Of a stretch of DNA of 64,000 nucleotides, positions 52,853 through 61,482 are shown piece after piece; positions within the stretch are counted from its first letter, which is position 1, and each line of letters begins with the position of its first letter. The stretch is from positions 1-64,000 of the forward strand of contig NZ_NFJL01000011.1 of NCBI RefSeq assembly GCF_002159835.1, written 5' to 3'. Below the pieces are notes generated by a model. That model saw only the letters and a program-made list of their open reading frames with translations. It was not told the origin of the DNA and searched no databases. The translations under genes were made by a program, and so were the position numbers. This stretch comes from Blautia sp. An249. GTDB taxonomy: Bacteria; Bacillota; Clostridia; Lachnospirales; Lachnospiraceae.

Positions 52853-54016
52853 TTATTTAATTACCCGTACTCTGGAAACTCCTTCCAGACCCTGAAGCTC
52901 AGTAAGGGTTTCCTTGGAAGCCGCGCTTTCCAGGTCAATCAGAGTATACGCGTATTCTCCCCGTCCTTTATTGGTCAAATCCGCAATATTCAGTCCTTCC
53001 GCTCCCAGAATTTTCGTCACATGATGAATCATGTTTGGAATATTCTTATGGGTAATGGCAATTCTGCAGACAGCTACACAGGTCCCCATATCGCAGGCCG
53101 GGAAGTTTACAGAGTTTTTAATATTTCCGTTCTCCAGAAAATCTCTCAGCTCTTTTACTGCCATAACGGCACAGTTTTCTTCCGCTTCCTCTGTGGACGC
53201 TCCCAGATGAGGCGTCACTAAAGTTCCCGGAAGACCTGCCACTGCCGGAGTTGCAAAATCGGTTACATACTTTTTGATCTTTTCTTCTCTCAGTCCTTCT
53301 ATCAGAGCCTCTTCATCTACCAGTAAATCTCTGGCAAAATTCAGAATTACAACTCCGTCTTTCATCTTCCCGATGGATTCTCTGTTAATCATTCCCTTGG
53401 TATCATCCGTTAAAGGAACATGAACGGTTATGTAATCACACTTTGTATAGATTTCATCCAGGGATTTGCTGTGATGGATGGTTCTGGACAGATTCCAGGC
53501 TGCGTCAATGGAAATAAAGGGATCAAATCCGTACACTTCCATTCCCAGACCGGAAGCGGCGTTGGCTACCATACTGCCAATCGCTCCTAATCCTATGATG
53601 CCCAGTTTTTTCCCTGCAATTTCACATCCGGCAAATTTCTTTTTCTGTTTTTCTGCCAGTTTTCCAATGTCTTCCTGGTTTTTCTGCTGTTCCACCCACT
53701 CGATACCGCCTACAATATCTCTGGATGCCAGCAGCATTCCTGCGATTACCAGCTCTTTCACCCCGTTGGCGTTGGCGCCCGGTGTGTTAAATACTACAAT
53801 TCCTTTCTCAGAGCACTCCGCCAGAGGAATATTATTCACCCCGGCTCCCGCTCTTGCCACGGCACACAGCGAACCGGGAAGTTCCATCTCCGTCATTTTA
53901 GCGCTGCGTACCAGCACAGCGTCTGCGTCTTTCATCTCCTCCGTATTCCGGTATTGGTCTGAAAATAAATCCAGTCCCGTTTTAGAAATCGGATTCAGGC
54001 AATGATACTGAAACAT
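52853..54016 (-). CDS. serA: D-3-phosphoglycerate dehydrogenase
   Basis: This is the first step of serine synthesis, oxidising 3-phosphoglycerate with NAD. It is 387 residues, a compact form: catalytic and nucleotide domains (Rossmann GLGAIGSMVANA near residue 145, active His in TPHLGAST near 290) plus a C-terminal ACT domain (about 315-387). The ACT domain could give serine feedback. It lacks the longer intervening domain of some enzymes. Its ATG shares one base with the serC stop (TGATG), so the pair is coupled. Confidence 0.95.
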   Translation of the reverse strand: MFQYHCLNPISKTGLDLFSDQYRNTEEMKDADAVLVRSAKMTEMELPGSLCAVARAGAGVNNIPLAECSEKGIVVFNTPGANANGVKELVIAGMLLASRDIVGGIEWVEQQKNQEDIGKLAEKQKKKFAGCEIAGKKLGIIGLGAIGSMVANAASGLGMEVYGFDPFISIDAAWNLSRTIHHSKSLDEIYTKCDYITVHVPLTDDTKGMINRESIGKMKDGVVILNFARDLLVDEEALIEGLREEKIKKYVTDFATPAVAGLPGTLVTPHLGASTEEAEENCAVMAVKELRDFLENGNIKNSVNFPACDMGTCVAVCRIAITHKNIPNMIHHVTKILGAEGLNIADLTNKGRGEYAYTLIDLESAASKETLTELQGLEGVSRVRVIK

Positions 54017-55098
54017 CAGATATTCTCCTCCTCAAACTTTTTCATAAATGCCACTAATGCTTCAACACCTTCTATTGGCATTGCATTATAAATGCTGGCT
54101 CGCATTCCTCCCACCGTTCTGTGTCCTTTTAAGTTTTCCAGTCCGGCCGCCTTTGCTTCTTTTACAAATCTGGCGTCCAGTTCTTTATCTCCCGTTACAA
54201 AGGGAACATTCATTAAAGAACGATCTTTCGGTACAACGGTTCCCTTAAACATCCTGCTCTCATCCAGGAAATCGTAGAGAATCTTTGCTTTCTTTTCATT
54301 TCTTGCTTTCATCACTTCCAGTCCTCCCATGGCTTTCAGCCATTTGAAGACTTTTCCGCACATATAAATACAATAACAGTTTGGCGTATTGTACATGGAA
54401 CCGGCATCTGCATGGGTCTTATACGTAAGCATCGTGGGAGTCCCGGGAAGAACATCTTCCGTTATCAGATCCTCTCTCACAATGGCGATGACCATACCGG
54501 CCGGTCCGATGTTTTTCTGCACGCCTCCGTACACAATTCCATAACGGCTTATGTCCATAGGCTCTGACAGGAAACAGGAGGATACGTCGGAAACCAGAAG
54601 TTTTCCCTTGGTATTGGGAAGTTCCTTAAACTTCGTTCCGTAAATGGTATTATTTTCACAAATATAAACGTAATCTGCATCCGGGCTGATGGGCAAATCG
54701 GAACAGTCCGGAATATAGGAAAATGTCTTGTCTTCTGAGGTTGCAATTTTATTGGCTTTTCCGTATTTCTGCGCCTCAGTGTAGGCTTTCTTTGCCCACT
54801 GTCCCGTTACAATGTAGTCTGCTACCCGGTTTTTCATCAGATTCATGGGAATCATAGCAAACTGCTGGCTGGCTCCGCCCTGTAAAAATAAGACCCTGTA
54901 ATTCTCCGGGATCTGGAGCAGTTCTCTTAAATCCGCCTCAGCTTCGTCAATAATCTGCTGGAAAGCGGGACTTCTGTGGCTCATTTCCATTACAGACATT
55001 CCCGTTCCTCTGTAATCCAGCATTTCCTCTGCTGCTTCTTTTAATACTTCTTCCGGCAATGCTGCAGGCCCCGCTGAAAAGTTAAACACTCTTGCCAT
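54016..55098 (-). CDS. serC: phosphoserine aminotransferase
   Basis: This PLP enzyme of 360 residues transaminates 3-phosphohydroxypyruvate with glutamate to phosphoserine. N-terminal 'FNFSAGPAALPEEVL' and 'GGASQQFAMIPMNL' are diagnostic, and the PLP lysine lies in 'GVQKNIGPAGM'. GAGGAGG precedes ATG. It overlaps the end of ilvB by 17 bases. No serB is nearby. Confidence 0.96.
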   Translation of the reverse strand: MARVFNFSAGPAALPEEVLKEAAEEMLDYRGTGMSVMEMSHRSPAFQQIIDEAEADLRELLQIPENYRVLFLQGGASQQFAMIPMNLMKNRVADYIVTGQWAKKAYTEAQKYGKANKIATSEDKTFSYIPDCSDLPISPDADYVYICENNTIYGTKFKELPNTKGKLLVSDVSSCFLSEPMDISRYGIVYGGVQKNIGPAGMVIAIVREDLITEDVLPGTPTMLTYKTHADAGSMYNTPNCYCIYMCGKVFKWLKAMGGLEVMKARNEKKAKILYDFLDESRMFKGTVVPKDRSLMNVPFVTGDKELDARFVKEAKAAGLENLKGHRTVGGMRASIYNAMPIEGVEALVAFMKKFEEENI

Positions 55099-56773
55099 TT
55101 TTTAAATCCTCCTCGTCAAATGCGTCTTCAATGTCTGCTCCCGCTGGAACCATCGGGAAAACTTTCAGATCCTGGTTGATAAGGCAATCCAGAACTACCG
55201 GATGGTCAGCCGCCAGAGCTTTAGCCAGTGCTGGCTCAACTTCTTCTTTTTTGGTGATGCGGATGGCTTCTGCTCCCATTCCTTCAGAAACTTTTACAAA
55301 ATCCATCACATCGTTTAAAACTGTATGTGAATACCGGCTGTCATAGAACAGATTCTGCCACTGGCGCACCATTCCCAGCACGTGATTATTGAGAATAATC
55401 TGCACAATCGGAAGACGGTTTCTCACAGCCGTAATCACTTCATTCATATTCATCCGGAAACATCCGTCTCCGGCGATATTGATGACCTGTTTCTCGGGAC
55501 ATCCTATCTGAGCTCCGATACATGCTCCCAGACCATATCCCATGGTTCCCAGTCCGCCGGAACTAAGGAAAGTTCTGGGTTCCTTATATTGATAATACTG
55601 GGCCGCCCACATCTGATGCTGGCCCACATCTGTGGTAATAATGGTATCCTGATCCTTTGTCATCTCATAGAGTTTTTCGATAATATACGGACCGGTCAGC
55701 TGATCCGGATCGTACTTCAGCGGATAGGTTTCTTTTAATTCTTCTATATGAGAAACCCATTCTTTATGTGAAGCAGGAGAGACTTTTTCCAGAATTCTTC
55801 TGAGAACTTCTTTCAGGTCTCCGATTACGGCTGCATCCACTACCACATTTTTATTGACTTCAGCAGCATCCACGTCAATCTGCAGAATTTTAGCGTTTTT
55901 CGCAAAGTTGTTTACATTTCCTGTCACACGATCGCTGAATCTGGCTCCCAGCACAATCAGCAAATCACACTGGGAAACGCCCAGATTGGAAGCCTTCGTT
56001 CCGTGCATTCCCAGCATTCCCGTGTACAGAGGATCCTTTCCGTCAAAGGCGCCTTTTCCCATCAGACTGTCGCAGACAGGAGATTCTATCCTGTGCGCCA
56101 GTTCCCGGATTTCTTCCGAAGCGCCGGAAATTACGCCTCCTCCGCCTGCGAAAATAAACGGTTTTTCAGAGGCTTCTATCATTTCTACTGCCTGCTTAAT
56201 ATCCTCCGGACGGATTTCCTTTGTCTCCCGGTTAATGGTGGCCGGCTGTTTCCGTTCGTATTCCCATTTCGCTCCGGTGACGTCCTTGGTAACGTCCACC
56301 AGTACCGGACCCGGACGGCCGCTTTTTGCAATATAAAAGGCTTTCCGGATACTGTCGGCCAGTTTGGAAATATCTTTTACAATAAAGCTGTGTTTGGTCA
56401 CCGGCATTACAATTCCGGCAATATCCACCTCCTGGAAAGAGTCTCTTCCCAGAAGAGGTTTCCCCACATTGGCTGTAATGGCTACCATCGGTACGGAATC
56501 CATGGATGCGGTGGCAATTCCGGTCACCAGATTCGTGGCTCCCGGACCGCTGGTTGCCATACAGACGCCTACTTTGCCTGTGGCTCTGGCATATCCGTCC
56601 GCTGCATGAGCTGCTCCCTGTTCGTGGGAAGTCAGGACATGACGGATTTCATCCCGATATTCATACAGAGCATCGTAAATATTTAAAATGGCTCCGCCGG
56701 GGTAACCGAAGACGGTATCCACTCCCTGCTCTTTCAGACATTCTATGATGATCTGTGCTCCTGTAAGCTGCAT
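55082..56773 (-). CDS. ilvB: acetolactate synthase large subunit
   Basis: This ThDP- and FAD-dependent enzyme condenses two pyruvates, or pyruvate and 2-oxobutyrate, the first common step of valine, leucine and isoleucine synthesis. It is 563 residues. The catalytic Glu lies in 'VLTSHEQGAAHAADGYARA' and the ThDP motif GDGCFRMNMNE..NNH is near residue 430. The biosynthetic type is supported by FAD-region 'MLGMHGT'. The regulatory subunit ilvN is not adjacent, so it must be elsewhere or missing. GGGAGG precedes ATG. Confidence 0.94.
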   Translation of the reverse strand: MQLTGAQIIIECLKEQGVDTVFGYPGGAILNIYDALYEYRDEIRHVLTSHEQGAAHAADGYARATGKVGVCMATSGPGATNLVTGIATASMDSVPMVAITANVGKPLLGRDSFQEVDIAGIVMPVTKHSFIVKDISKLADSIRKAFYIAKSGRPGPVLVDVTKDVTGAKWEYERKQPATINRETKEIRPEDIKQAVEMIEASEKPFIFAGGGGVISGASEEIRELAHRIESPVCDSLMGKGAFDGKDPLYTGMLGMHGTKASNLGVSQCDLLIVLGARFSDRVTGNVNNFAKNAKILQIDVDAAEVNKNVVVDAAVIGDLKEVLRRILEKVSPASHKEWVSHIEELKETYPLKYDPDQLTGPYIIEKLYEMTKDQDTIITTDVGQHQMWAAQYYQYKEPRTFLSSGGLGTMGYGLGACIGAQIGCPEKQVINIAGDGCFRMNMNEVITAVRNRLPIVQIILNNHVLGMVRQWQNLFYDSRYSHTVLNDVMDFVKVSEGMGAEAIRITKKEEVEPALAKALAADHPVVLDCLINQDLKVFPMVPAGADIEDAFDEEDLKNGKSV

Positions 56774-56787
56774 ATCTCAATTCCTCC

Positions 56788-58458
56788 CTAGTGTTTCGGT
56801 ACTTCCAAGATGGCTCCCCGGTTTCCGGATGTCACCATAGCGGCATATCTGGCCAGATAACCGGTGGTGACTTTCGGCTCTCTCGGTGTCCAGTTCTTTC
56901 TCCTTCTTTCCATTTCTTCCGGAGTAATATCTGCTTCCAGTTTCATTTCCGGAATATTAATACGTATCCTGTCTCCTTCTTCAATCAGCGCAATGGGGCC
57001 GCCCACTGCCGCTTCCGGAGAAACGTGTCCGATGGATGCGCCTCTGGAAGCTCCGCTGAAACGTCCGTCTGTAATCAGCGCCACAGAAGATCCCAGTCCC
57101 ATTCCTGCAATGGCGGAAGTAGGATTCAGCATTTCTCTCATGCCCGGACCGCCTTTAGGTCCTTCATAACGGATAACCACCACGTCTCCGGCCACAATCT
57201 TTCCGCCTTTGATGGCTTCAATGGCATCTTCCTCGCAGTCAAAGACTCTTGCAGGACCCTCATGAACCATCATTTCCTCACAGACTGCAGAACGTTTTAC
57301 AACGCCTCCGTCAGGAGCCAGATTTCCTTTTAAAACAGCTAAACCGCCGGTTTCACTGTACGGATTTTCTATCGGACGAATCACGCTCGGATCTTTATTG
57401 ATACATCCTTCAATATTTTCACCCAGTGTCTTTCCGGTAACTGTCATACAGTCCGTGTGAAGGAGATTCTTCTTATTCAGCTCGTTCATCACCGCATACA
57501 CGCCGCCTGCTTCATTTAAATCTTCCATATAAGTAGGGCCTGCCGGCGCAAGATGACAGAGGTTCGGTGTCCTGCTGCTGATTTCATTGGCAAAGCTGAT
57601 ATCGAAATCCATTCCAATCTCATGGGCGATTGCCGGAATATGCAGCATACTGTTGGTGGAACATCCAAGGGCCATATCTACGGTTAAAGCATTTAAAATT
57701 GCTTTTTCAGTCATAATGTCTCTCGGGCGGATATTCTTTCTGTACATCTCCATAACCTGCATTCCTGCATGTTTTGCAAGGGCAATACGCTCCGAATAGA
57801 CCGCCGGAATGGTTCCGTTTCCTTTTAATCCCATACCCAGAACTTCTGTCAGACAGTTCATACTGTTGGCCGTATACATACCGGAACAGGAGCCGCAGGT
57901 TGGGCAGGCTTTATTTTCATATTCTTTTACATCTTCCTCCGTCATGGTTCCTGCACTGTAGGAGCCAACTGCTTCAAACATGCTGGAAAGGCTGGTTTTA
58001 TGTCCTTTCACATGGCCTGCCAGCATGGGACCGCCGCTGACAAATACGGTGGGTACATTAATTCTGGCTGCCGCCATCAAAAGTCCCGGAACGTTTTTGT
58101 CACAGTTCGGCACCATAACCAGGGCGTCAAACTGATGGGCCAGAGCCATGGCTTCTGTGGAATCTGCAATTAGATCTCTGGTAACCAGAGAATATTTCAT
58201 TCCAATATGTCCCATGGCGATTCCATCACACACGGCAATGGCCGGAAACATCACAGGAGTTCCTCCTGCCATGGCAACCCCCTGTTTCACTGCATTTACA
58301 ATTTTATCCAGGTTCATATGTCCCGGTACAATTTCATTATAGGAACTGACAATCCCCACCAATGGGCGTTCCATCTCTTCTTTTGTCATTCCAAGAGCAT
58401 TAAATAATGAACGGTGAGGGGCCTGCTGCATTCCTTTTTTTACTGCATCACTTTTCAT
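56788..58458 (-). CDS. ilvD: dihydroxy-acid dehydratase
   Basis: This Fe-S dehydratase of 556 residues forms the 2-oxo acid precursors of valine and isoleucine. Cluster and metal ligands appear as [11 protein letters not shown] near residue 118 and [19 protein letters not shown] near 190. The C-terminal '[21 protein letters not shown]' segment carries the catalytic Ser. AAGGAGG precedes ATG. It starts 22 bases after leuB. ilvC, which supplies its substrate, is not in the window. Confidence 0.96.
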   Translation of the reverse strand: MKSDAVKKGMQQAPHRSLFNALGMTKEEMERPLVGIVSSYNEIVPGHMNLDKIVNAVKQGVAMAGGTPVMFPAIAVCDGIAMGHIGMKYSLVTRDLIADSTEAMALAHQFDALVMVPNCDKNVPGLLMAAARINVPTVFVSGGPMLAGHVKGHKTSLSSMFEAVGSYSAGTMTEEDVKEYENKACPTCGSCSGMYTANSMNCLTEVLGMGLKGNGTIPAVYSERIALAKHAGMQVMEMYRKNIRPRDIMTEKAILNALTVDMALGCSTNSMLHIPAIAHEIGMDFDISFANEISSRTPNLCHLAPAGPTYMEDLNEAGGVYAVMNELNKKNLLHTDCMTVTGKTLGENIEGCINKDPSVIRPIENPYSETGGLAVLKGNLAPDGGVVKRSAVCEEMMVHEGPARVFDCEEDAIEAIKGGKIVAGDVVVIRYEGPKGGPGMREMLNPTSAIAGMGLGSSVALITDGRFSGASRGASIGHVSPEAAVGGPIALIEEGDRIRINIPEMKLEADITPEEMERRRKNWTPREPKVTTGYLARYAAMVTSGNRGAILEVPKH

Positions 58459-58479
58459 ATCGGTTTCCTCCTTGCTTTA

Positions 58480-59565
58480 TCAGTCAATTGCTTCTGCAAT
58501 CTTATCTCCCATTTCTCTGGTTCCCACACAGGTGCATCCTTCCGACATAATATCCGGAGTACGGTAACCCTGGGTAAGAACCGTCTGTACCGCCTTTTCC
58601 ACAGCGTCTGCCTCCTGATCCAGATTCAGGGAATAACGCAGCATCATAGCTGCAGACAAAATCGTAGCTATGGGATTGGCTTTATTTTCTCCCGCAATAT
58701 CCGGCGCGGATCCGTGGCTTGGCTCATACAGGCCAAATGAGGTTTCATTCAGACTGGCTGAGGAAAGCATACCGATAGATCCGGTTACCATGCTGGCTTC
58801 GTCAGAAAGAATGTCTCCAAACATATTCTCTGTTAAAATCACGTCGAACTGTCCCGGATTCTTTACAAGCTGCATGGCACAGTTGTCTACCAGCATATGT
58901 TCCAGGGTAATCTGAGGGTATTCTTTGGCAACCTCTTCCACCACGCTTCTCCAGAGTCTGGAAGAATCCAGTACGTTGGCCTTATCCACACTGGTTACTT
59001 TCTTTCTTCTTTTGCCGGCGATTTCAAAAGCTTTGCGGGCAATTCTTTCAATCTCTTTTTCATTATAAGTAAGGGTATCAATAGCTTTCTTTACCCCGTT
59101 TTCTTCGATGGTTTTTCTCTCTCCGAAATAGAGACCTCCTGTCAGTTCCCGGACAATCACCATATCAAAACCGTCCCCGATGATTTCTTCTTTCAGAGGG
59201 CAGGCTTCTTTTAATTCCTGATACAGATAAGCGGGTCTTAAATTTGCAAACAAGTTTAAGGATTTCCGAAGCTTCAAAAGTCCGGCTTCCGGACGTTTCG
59301 ACGGCTCCAGCTGATACCATGGGGACGTTTTTGCATCTCCTCCTATGGATCCCATCAGCACGGCGTCTGCCTTTTTTGCCTCTTCAATGGTTTCATCTGT
59401 AAGGGGAACTCCATGTACGTCAATAGAGGCTCCGCCCAGCAGCAGTTCCGTGTAGGTAAATGAATGTCCATATTTTTCACATACTTTATCCAGTATTTTT
59501 TTCGCTTCTCTGACAATTTCCGGCCCGATTCCATCCCCCGGAATCAATGCAATTTTCTGTTCCAT
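58480..59565 (-). CDS. leuB: 3-isopropylmalate dehydrogenase
   Basis: This NAD-dependent oxidative decarboxylase of 361 residues works in leucine synthesis. N-terminal '[14 protein letters not shown]', the Arg-rich '[17 protein letters not shown]' and the metal/NAD region '[11 protein letters not shown]', '[13 protein letters not shown]' identify it. It is the first gene of leuB-ilvD-ilvB-serC-serA-small ORF. leuA, leuC and leuD are not present. The leader is only about 30 bases, so I see no room for a T-box or leader-peptide attenuator. Confidence 0.96.
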   Translation of the reverse strand: MEQKIALIPGDGIGPEIVREAKKILDKVCEKYGHSFTYTELLLGGASIDVHGVPLTDETIEEAKKADAVLMGSIGGDAKTSPWYQLEPSKRPEAGLLKLRKSLNLFANLRPAYLYQELKEACPLKEEIIGDGFDMVIVRELTGGLYFGERKTIEENGVKKAIDTLTYNEKEIERIARKAFEIAGKRRKKVTSVDKANVLDSSRLWRSVVEEVAKEYPQITLEHMLVDNCAMQLVKNPGQFDVILTENMFGDILSDEASMVTGSIGMLSSASLNETSFGLYEPSHGSAPDIAGENKANPIATILSAAMMLRYSLNLDQEADAVEKAVQTVLTQGYRTPDIMSEGCTCVGTREMGDKIAEAID

Positions 59566-59602
59566 CGTATCATATCCTTTCTGTTTTTAGCGTATCGTTA
59601 TT

Positions 59603-59631
59603 ATCATACTCCACTTTTTGCAGGATTTCAA
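59603..59631 (-). promoter_or_regulatory. promoter of the leu-ilv-ser operon
   Basis: TTGAAA, 17 bases, TATGAT on the minus strand, about 40 bases upstream of leuB. Confidence 0.7.
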
Positions 59632-59676
59632 CTAAATATAGAAAATTCGACACGCAGATTAAGACATGCTGCACAA

Positions 59677-59720
59677 TTTTAAAAGCCGCCCGGAATCTCC
59701 TATGAGTTTCCGGACGGCTC
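59677..59720 (-). terminator. terminator of tgt-yajC
   Basis: AGCCGTCCGGAA pairs with TTCCGGGCGGCT around a 13-base loop on the minus strand, followed by TTTTAAAATT. It lies just after the yajC stop. Confidence 0.75.
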
Positions 59721-59730
59721 CCCGTTTTTC

Positions 59731-60051
59731 TTATTCTGCAGAGGCGCTCTCTGGCTTTTCTACTTCTGCAATCGCTGCTTTACGCATGGGAATTCTGCAG
59801 TTTCTGTTATTTCCAAATTCTACAATCACATCTTCTTCTGTCATGCTGATAATGGTACCGTAGAATCCGCTTGTTGTTACTACACTATCACCAACTTCCA
59901 TGTTGGAAAGCATTGCACTGACTCTTTTTTGTTCTTTTTTCTGCGGGCGAATCATCATAAAGTACAGCAGACCGAAGATAACTACCATCCAGATAACTGT
60001 AAATCCGATTCCCGTTGTCCCTGTTGAGGCTGATGCCACTACATTACCCAT
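59731..60051 (-). CDS. yajC: preprotein translocase subunit YajC
   Basis: This small membrane protein, accessory to SecDF in protein secretion, has 106 residues. One N-terminal membrane segment (about 12-32) ends in the diagnostic MMIRPQKKEQKR, followed by a beta-rich cytosolic domain ('VGDSVVTTSGFYGTI'). The start at 60051 follows AGGAGG. It lies downstream of tgt, the conserved tgt-yajC order of many bacteria. secD and secF are not adjacent. Confidence 0.95.
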   Translation of the reverse strand: MGNVVASASTGTTGIGFTVIWMVVIFGLLYFMMIRPQKKEQKRVSAMLSNMEVGDSVVTTSGFYGTIISMTEEDVIVEFGNNRNCRIPMRKAAIAEVEKPESASAE

Positions 60052-60130
60052 TTTCTTTCCTCCTATTTCTTGTATGAACATTATAGAACATCATACCGAA
60101 AAATTCTTATTTTATCAAGTGTTTTTCCAA

Positions 60131-61270
60131 TTATTTTTCTGCCTTCGCCTGTTCAAAGCCCTCCAGCTTTTCTTTTTTATAAGCTTCAAATCTTCCCTGT
60201 TCCAGAGCCTGCCGAATCTCTTCCATCATATGATTATAGAAATACAGATTATGAAGGACACATAAACGCATTCCCAGCATCTCTTTTGCCTTCAGAAGAT
60301 GGCGGATGTATGCCCGGCTGTAATGACGGCAGGCCGGACACTGACAGCCCTCTTCAATGGGTCTGGAATCCAGTTCATATCTGGCGTTAAACAGATTCCG
60401 TTTTCCCTGGCTGGTATATACGTGACCGTGGCGGCCGTTTCTGCTGGGGTAAACACAGTCAAAGAAGTCCACGCCTCTGCTGACTGCCTCCAGAATATTG
60501 GACGGAGTCCCTACTCCCATTAAATACGTGGGTTTATTCTGTGGAAGATGAGGCACCACCTCATCTAAAATCCGGTACATTTCTTCATGACTTTCCCCCA
60601 CAGCCAGTCCTCCCACAGCATAACCGTCCAGATCCATTTCTGCAATCTCCTGGGCATGGGAAATACGAATATCCTCATAAACCGCCCCCTGATTAATACC
60701 GAAAAGAAGCTGATTCTTATTAATGGTATCTTCCAGGCTGTTCAGTCTTGCCATTTCCTCTTTACACCGTTTCAGCCAGCGGGCTGTCCGGTTTACAGAA
60801 GCCTGTACATAGTCTCTGTCCGCCCTGCTGGAAGGACACTCATCGAAAGCCATGGCGATTGTGGAAGCCAGGTTGGACTGAATCTGCATACTTTCCTCCG
60901 GCCCCATGAAAATCTTCCTTCCGTCCACATGCGAGTTAAAATAGACGCCCTCTTCCTTAATTCTTCTTAATTTCGACAGGGAGAAAACCTGAAATCCGCC
61001 GGAATCGGTCAGGATCGGTTTATCCCAGTTCATAAATTTATGCAGGCCTCCAAGCTGTTTTACCACCTTGTCTCCCGGTCTTACATGGAGGTGATACGTG
61101 TTGGACAGTTCCACCTGGGTTTTAATTTCCTGTAAATCCATCGTGGAGACAGCCCCCTTAATGGCAGCCGCTGTTCCCACATTCATAAAGACCGGCGTCT
61201 GAATGGTGCCGTGCACCGTCTCCAGCTGCGCCCGCTTTGCTCTTCCTTCCGTTTTAATTATCTGATACAT
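60131..61270 (-). CDS. tgt: tRNA-guanine transglycosylase
   Basis: This enzyme exchanges guanine 34 for preQ1 (or queuine) in tRNAs with GUN anticodons. It is 379 residues. The catalytic Asp lies in 'ILTDSGGFQVFSL', the second in 'GVDFFDCVYPSRNGRHG', and the zinc site is CQCPACRHYSRAYIRHL with a later His. The start at 61270 follows GAGGAG. An upstream in-frame stretch contains the promoter. It forms an operon with yajC. QueH, which finishes the same modification, is encoded at 26.1 kb. Confidence 0.96.
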   Translation of the reverse strand: MYQIIKTEGRAKRAQLETVHGTIQTPVFMNVGTAAAIKGAVSTMDLQEIKTQVELSNTYHLHVRPGDKVVKQLGGLHKFMNWDKPILTDSGGFQVFSLSKLRRIKEEGVYFNSHVDGRKIFMGPEESMQIQSNLASTIAMAFDECPSSRADRDYVQASVNRTARWLKRCKEEMARLNSLEDTINKNQLLFGINQGAVYEDIRISHAQEIAEMDLDGYAVGGLAVGESHEEMYRILDEVVPHLPQNKPTYLMGVGTPSNILEAVSRGVDFFDCVYPSRNGRHGHVYTSQGKRNLFNARYELDSRPIEEGCQCPACRHYSRAYIRHLLKAKEMLGMRLCVLHNLYFYNHMMEEIRQALEQGRFEAYKKEKLEGFEQAKAEK

Positions 61271-61313
61271 AATGCTCCTCTTTGTTTTCTCTTCTATTTT
61301 TTCAGCTGAAGGT

Positions 61314-61342
61314 AGTATATATGGAATAGAAGAAAATGTAAA
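61314..61342 (-). promoter_or_regulatory. promoter of tgt-yajC
   Basis: TTTACA, 17 bases, TATACT on the minus strand, about 45 bases upstream of tgt. Confidence 0.7.
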
Positions 61343-61385
61343 GTATTTCAATTTAATCCAGTACTATTATTGTTAAGTTTTAACA

Positions 61386-61414
61386 TTGTCTTTTTAAATT
61401 TCTTGTCGTATAAT
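61386..61414 (+). promoter_or_regulatory. promoter of the activase gene
   Basis: TTGTCT, 17 bases, TATAAT on the plus strand, about 70 bases upstream of the TTG start. Confidence 0.7.
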
Positions 61415-61482
61415 GTTACGGAATTAAAATTTTATTACTTATTTATTATATTTTAGAGAATAAGAGGAGGCAGTTTTTAACC

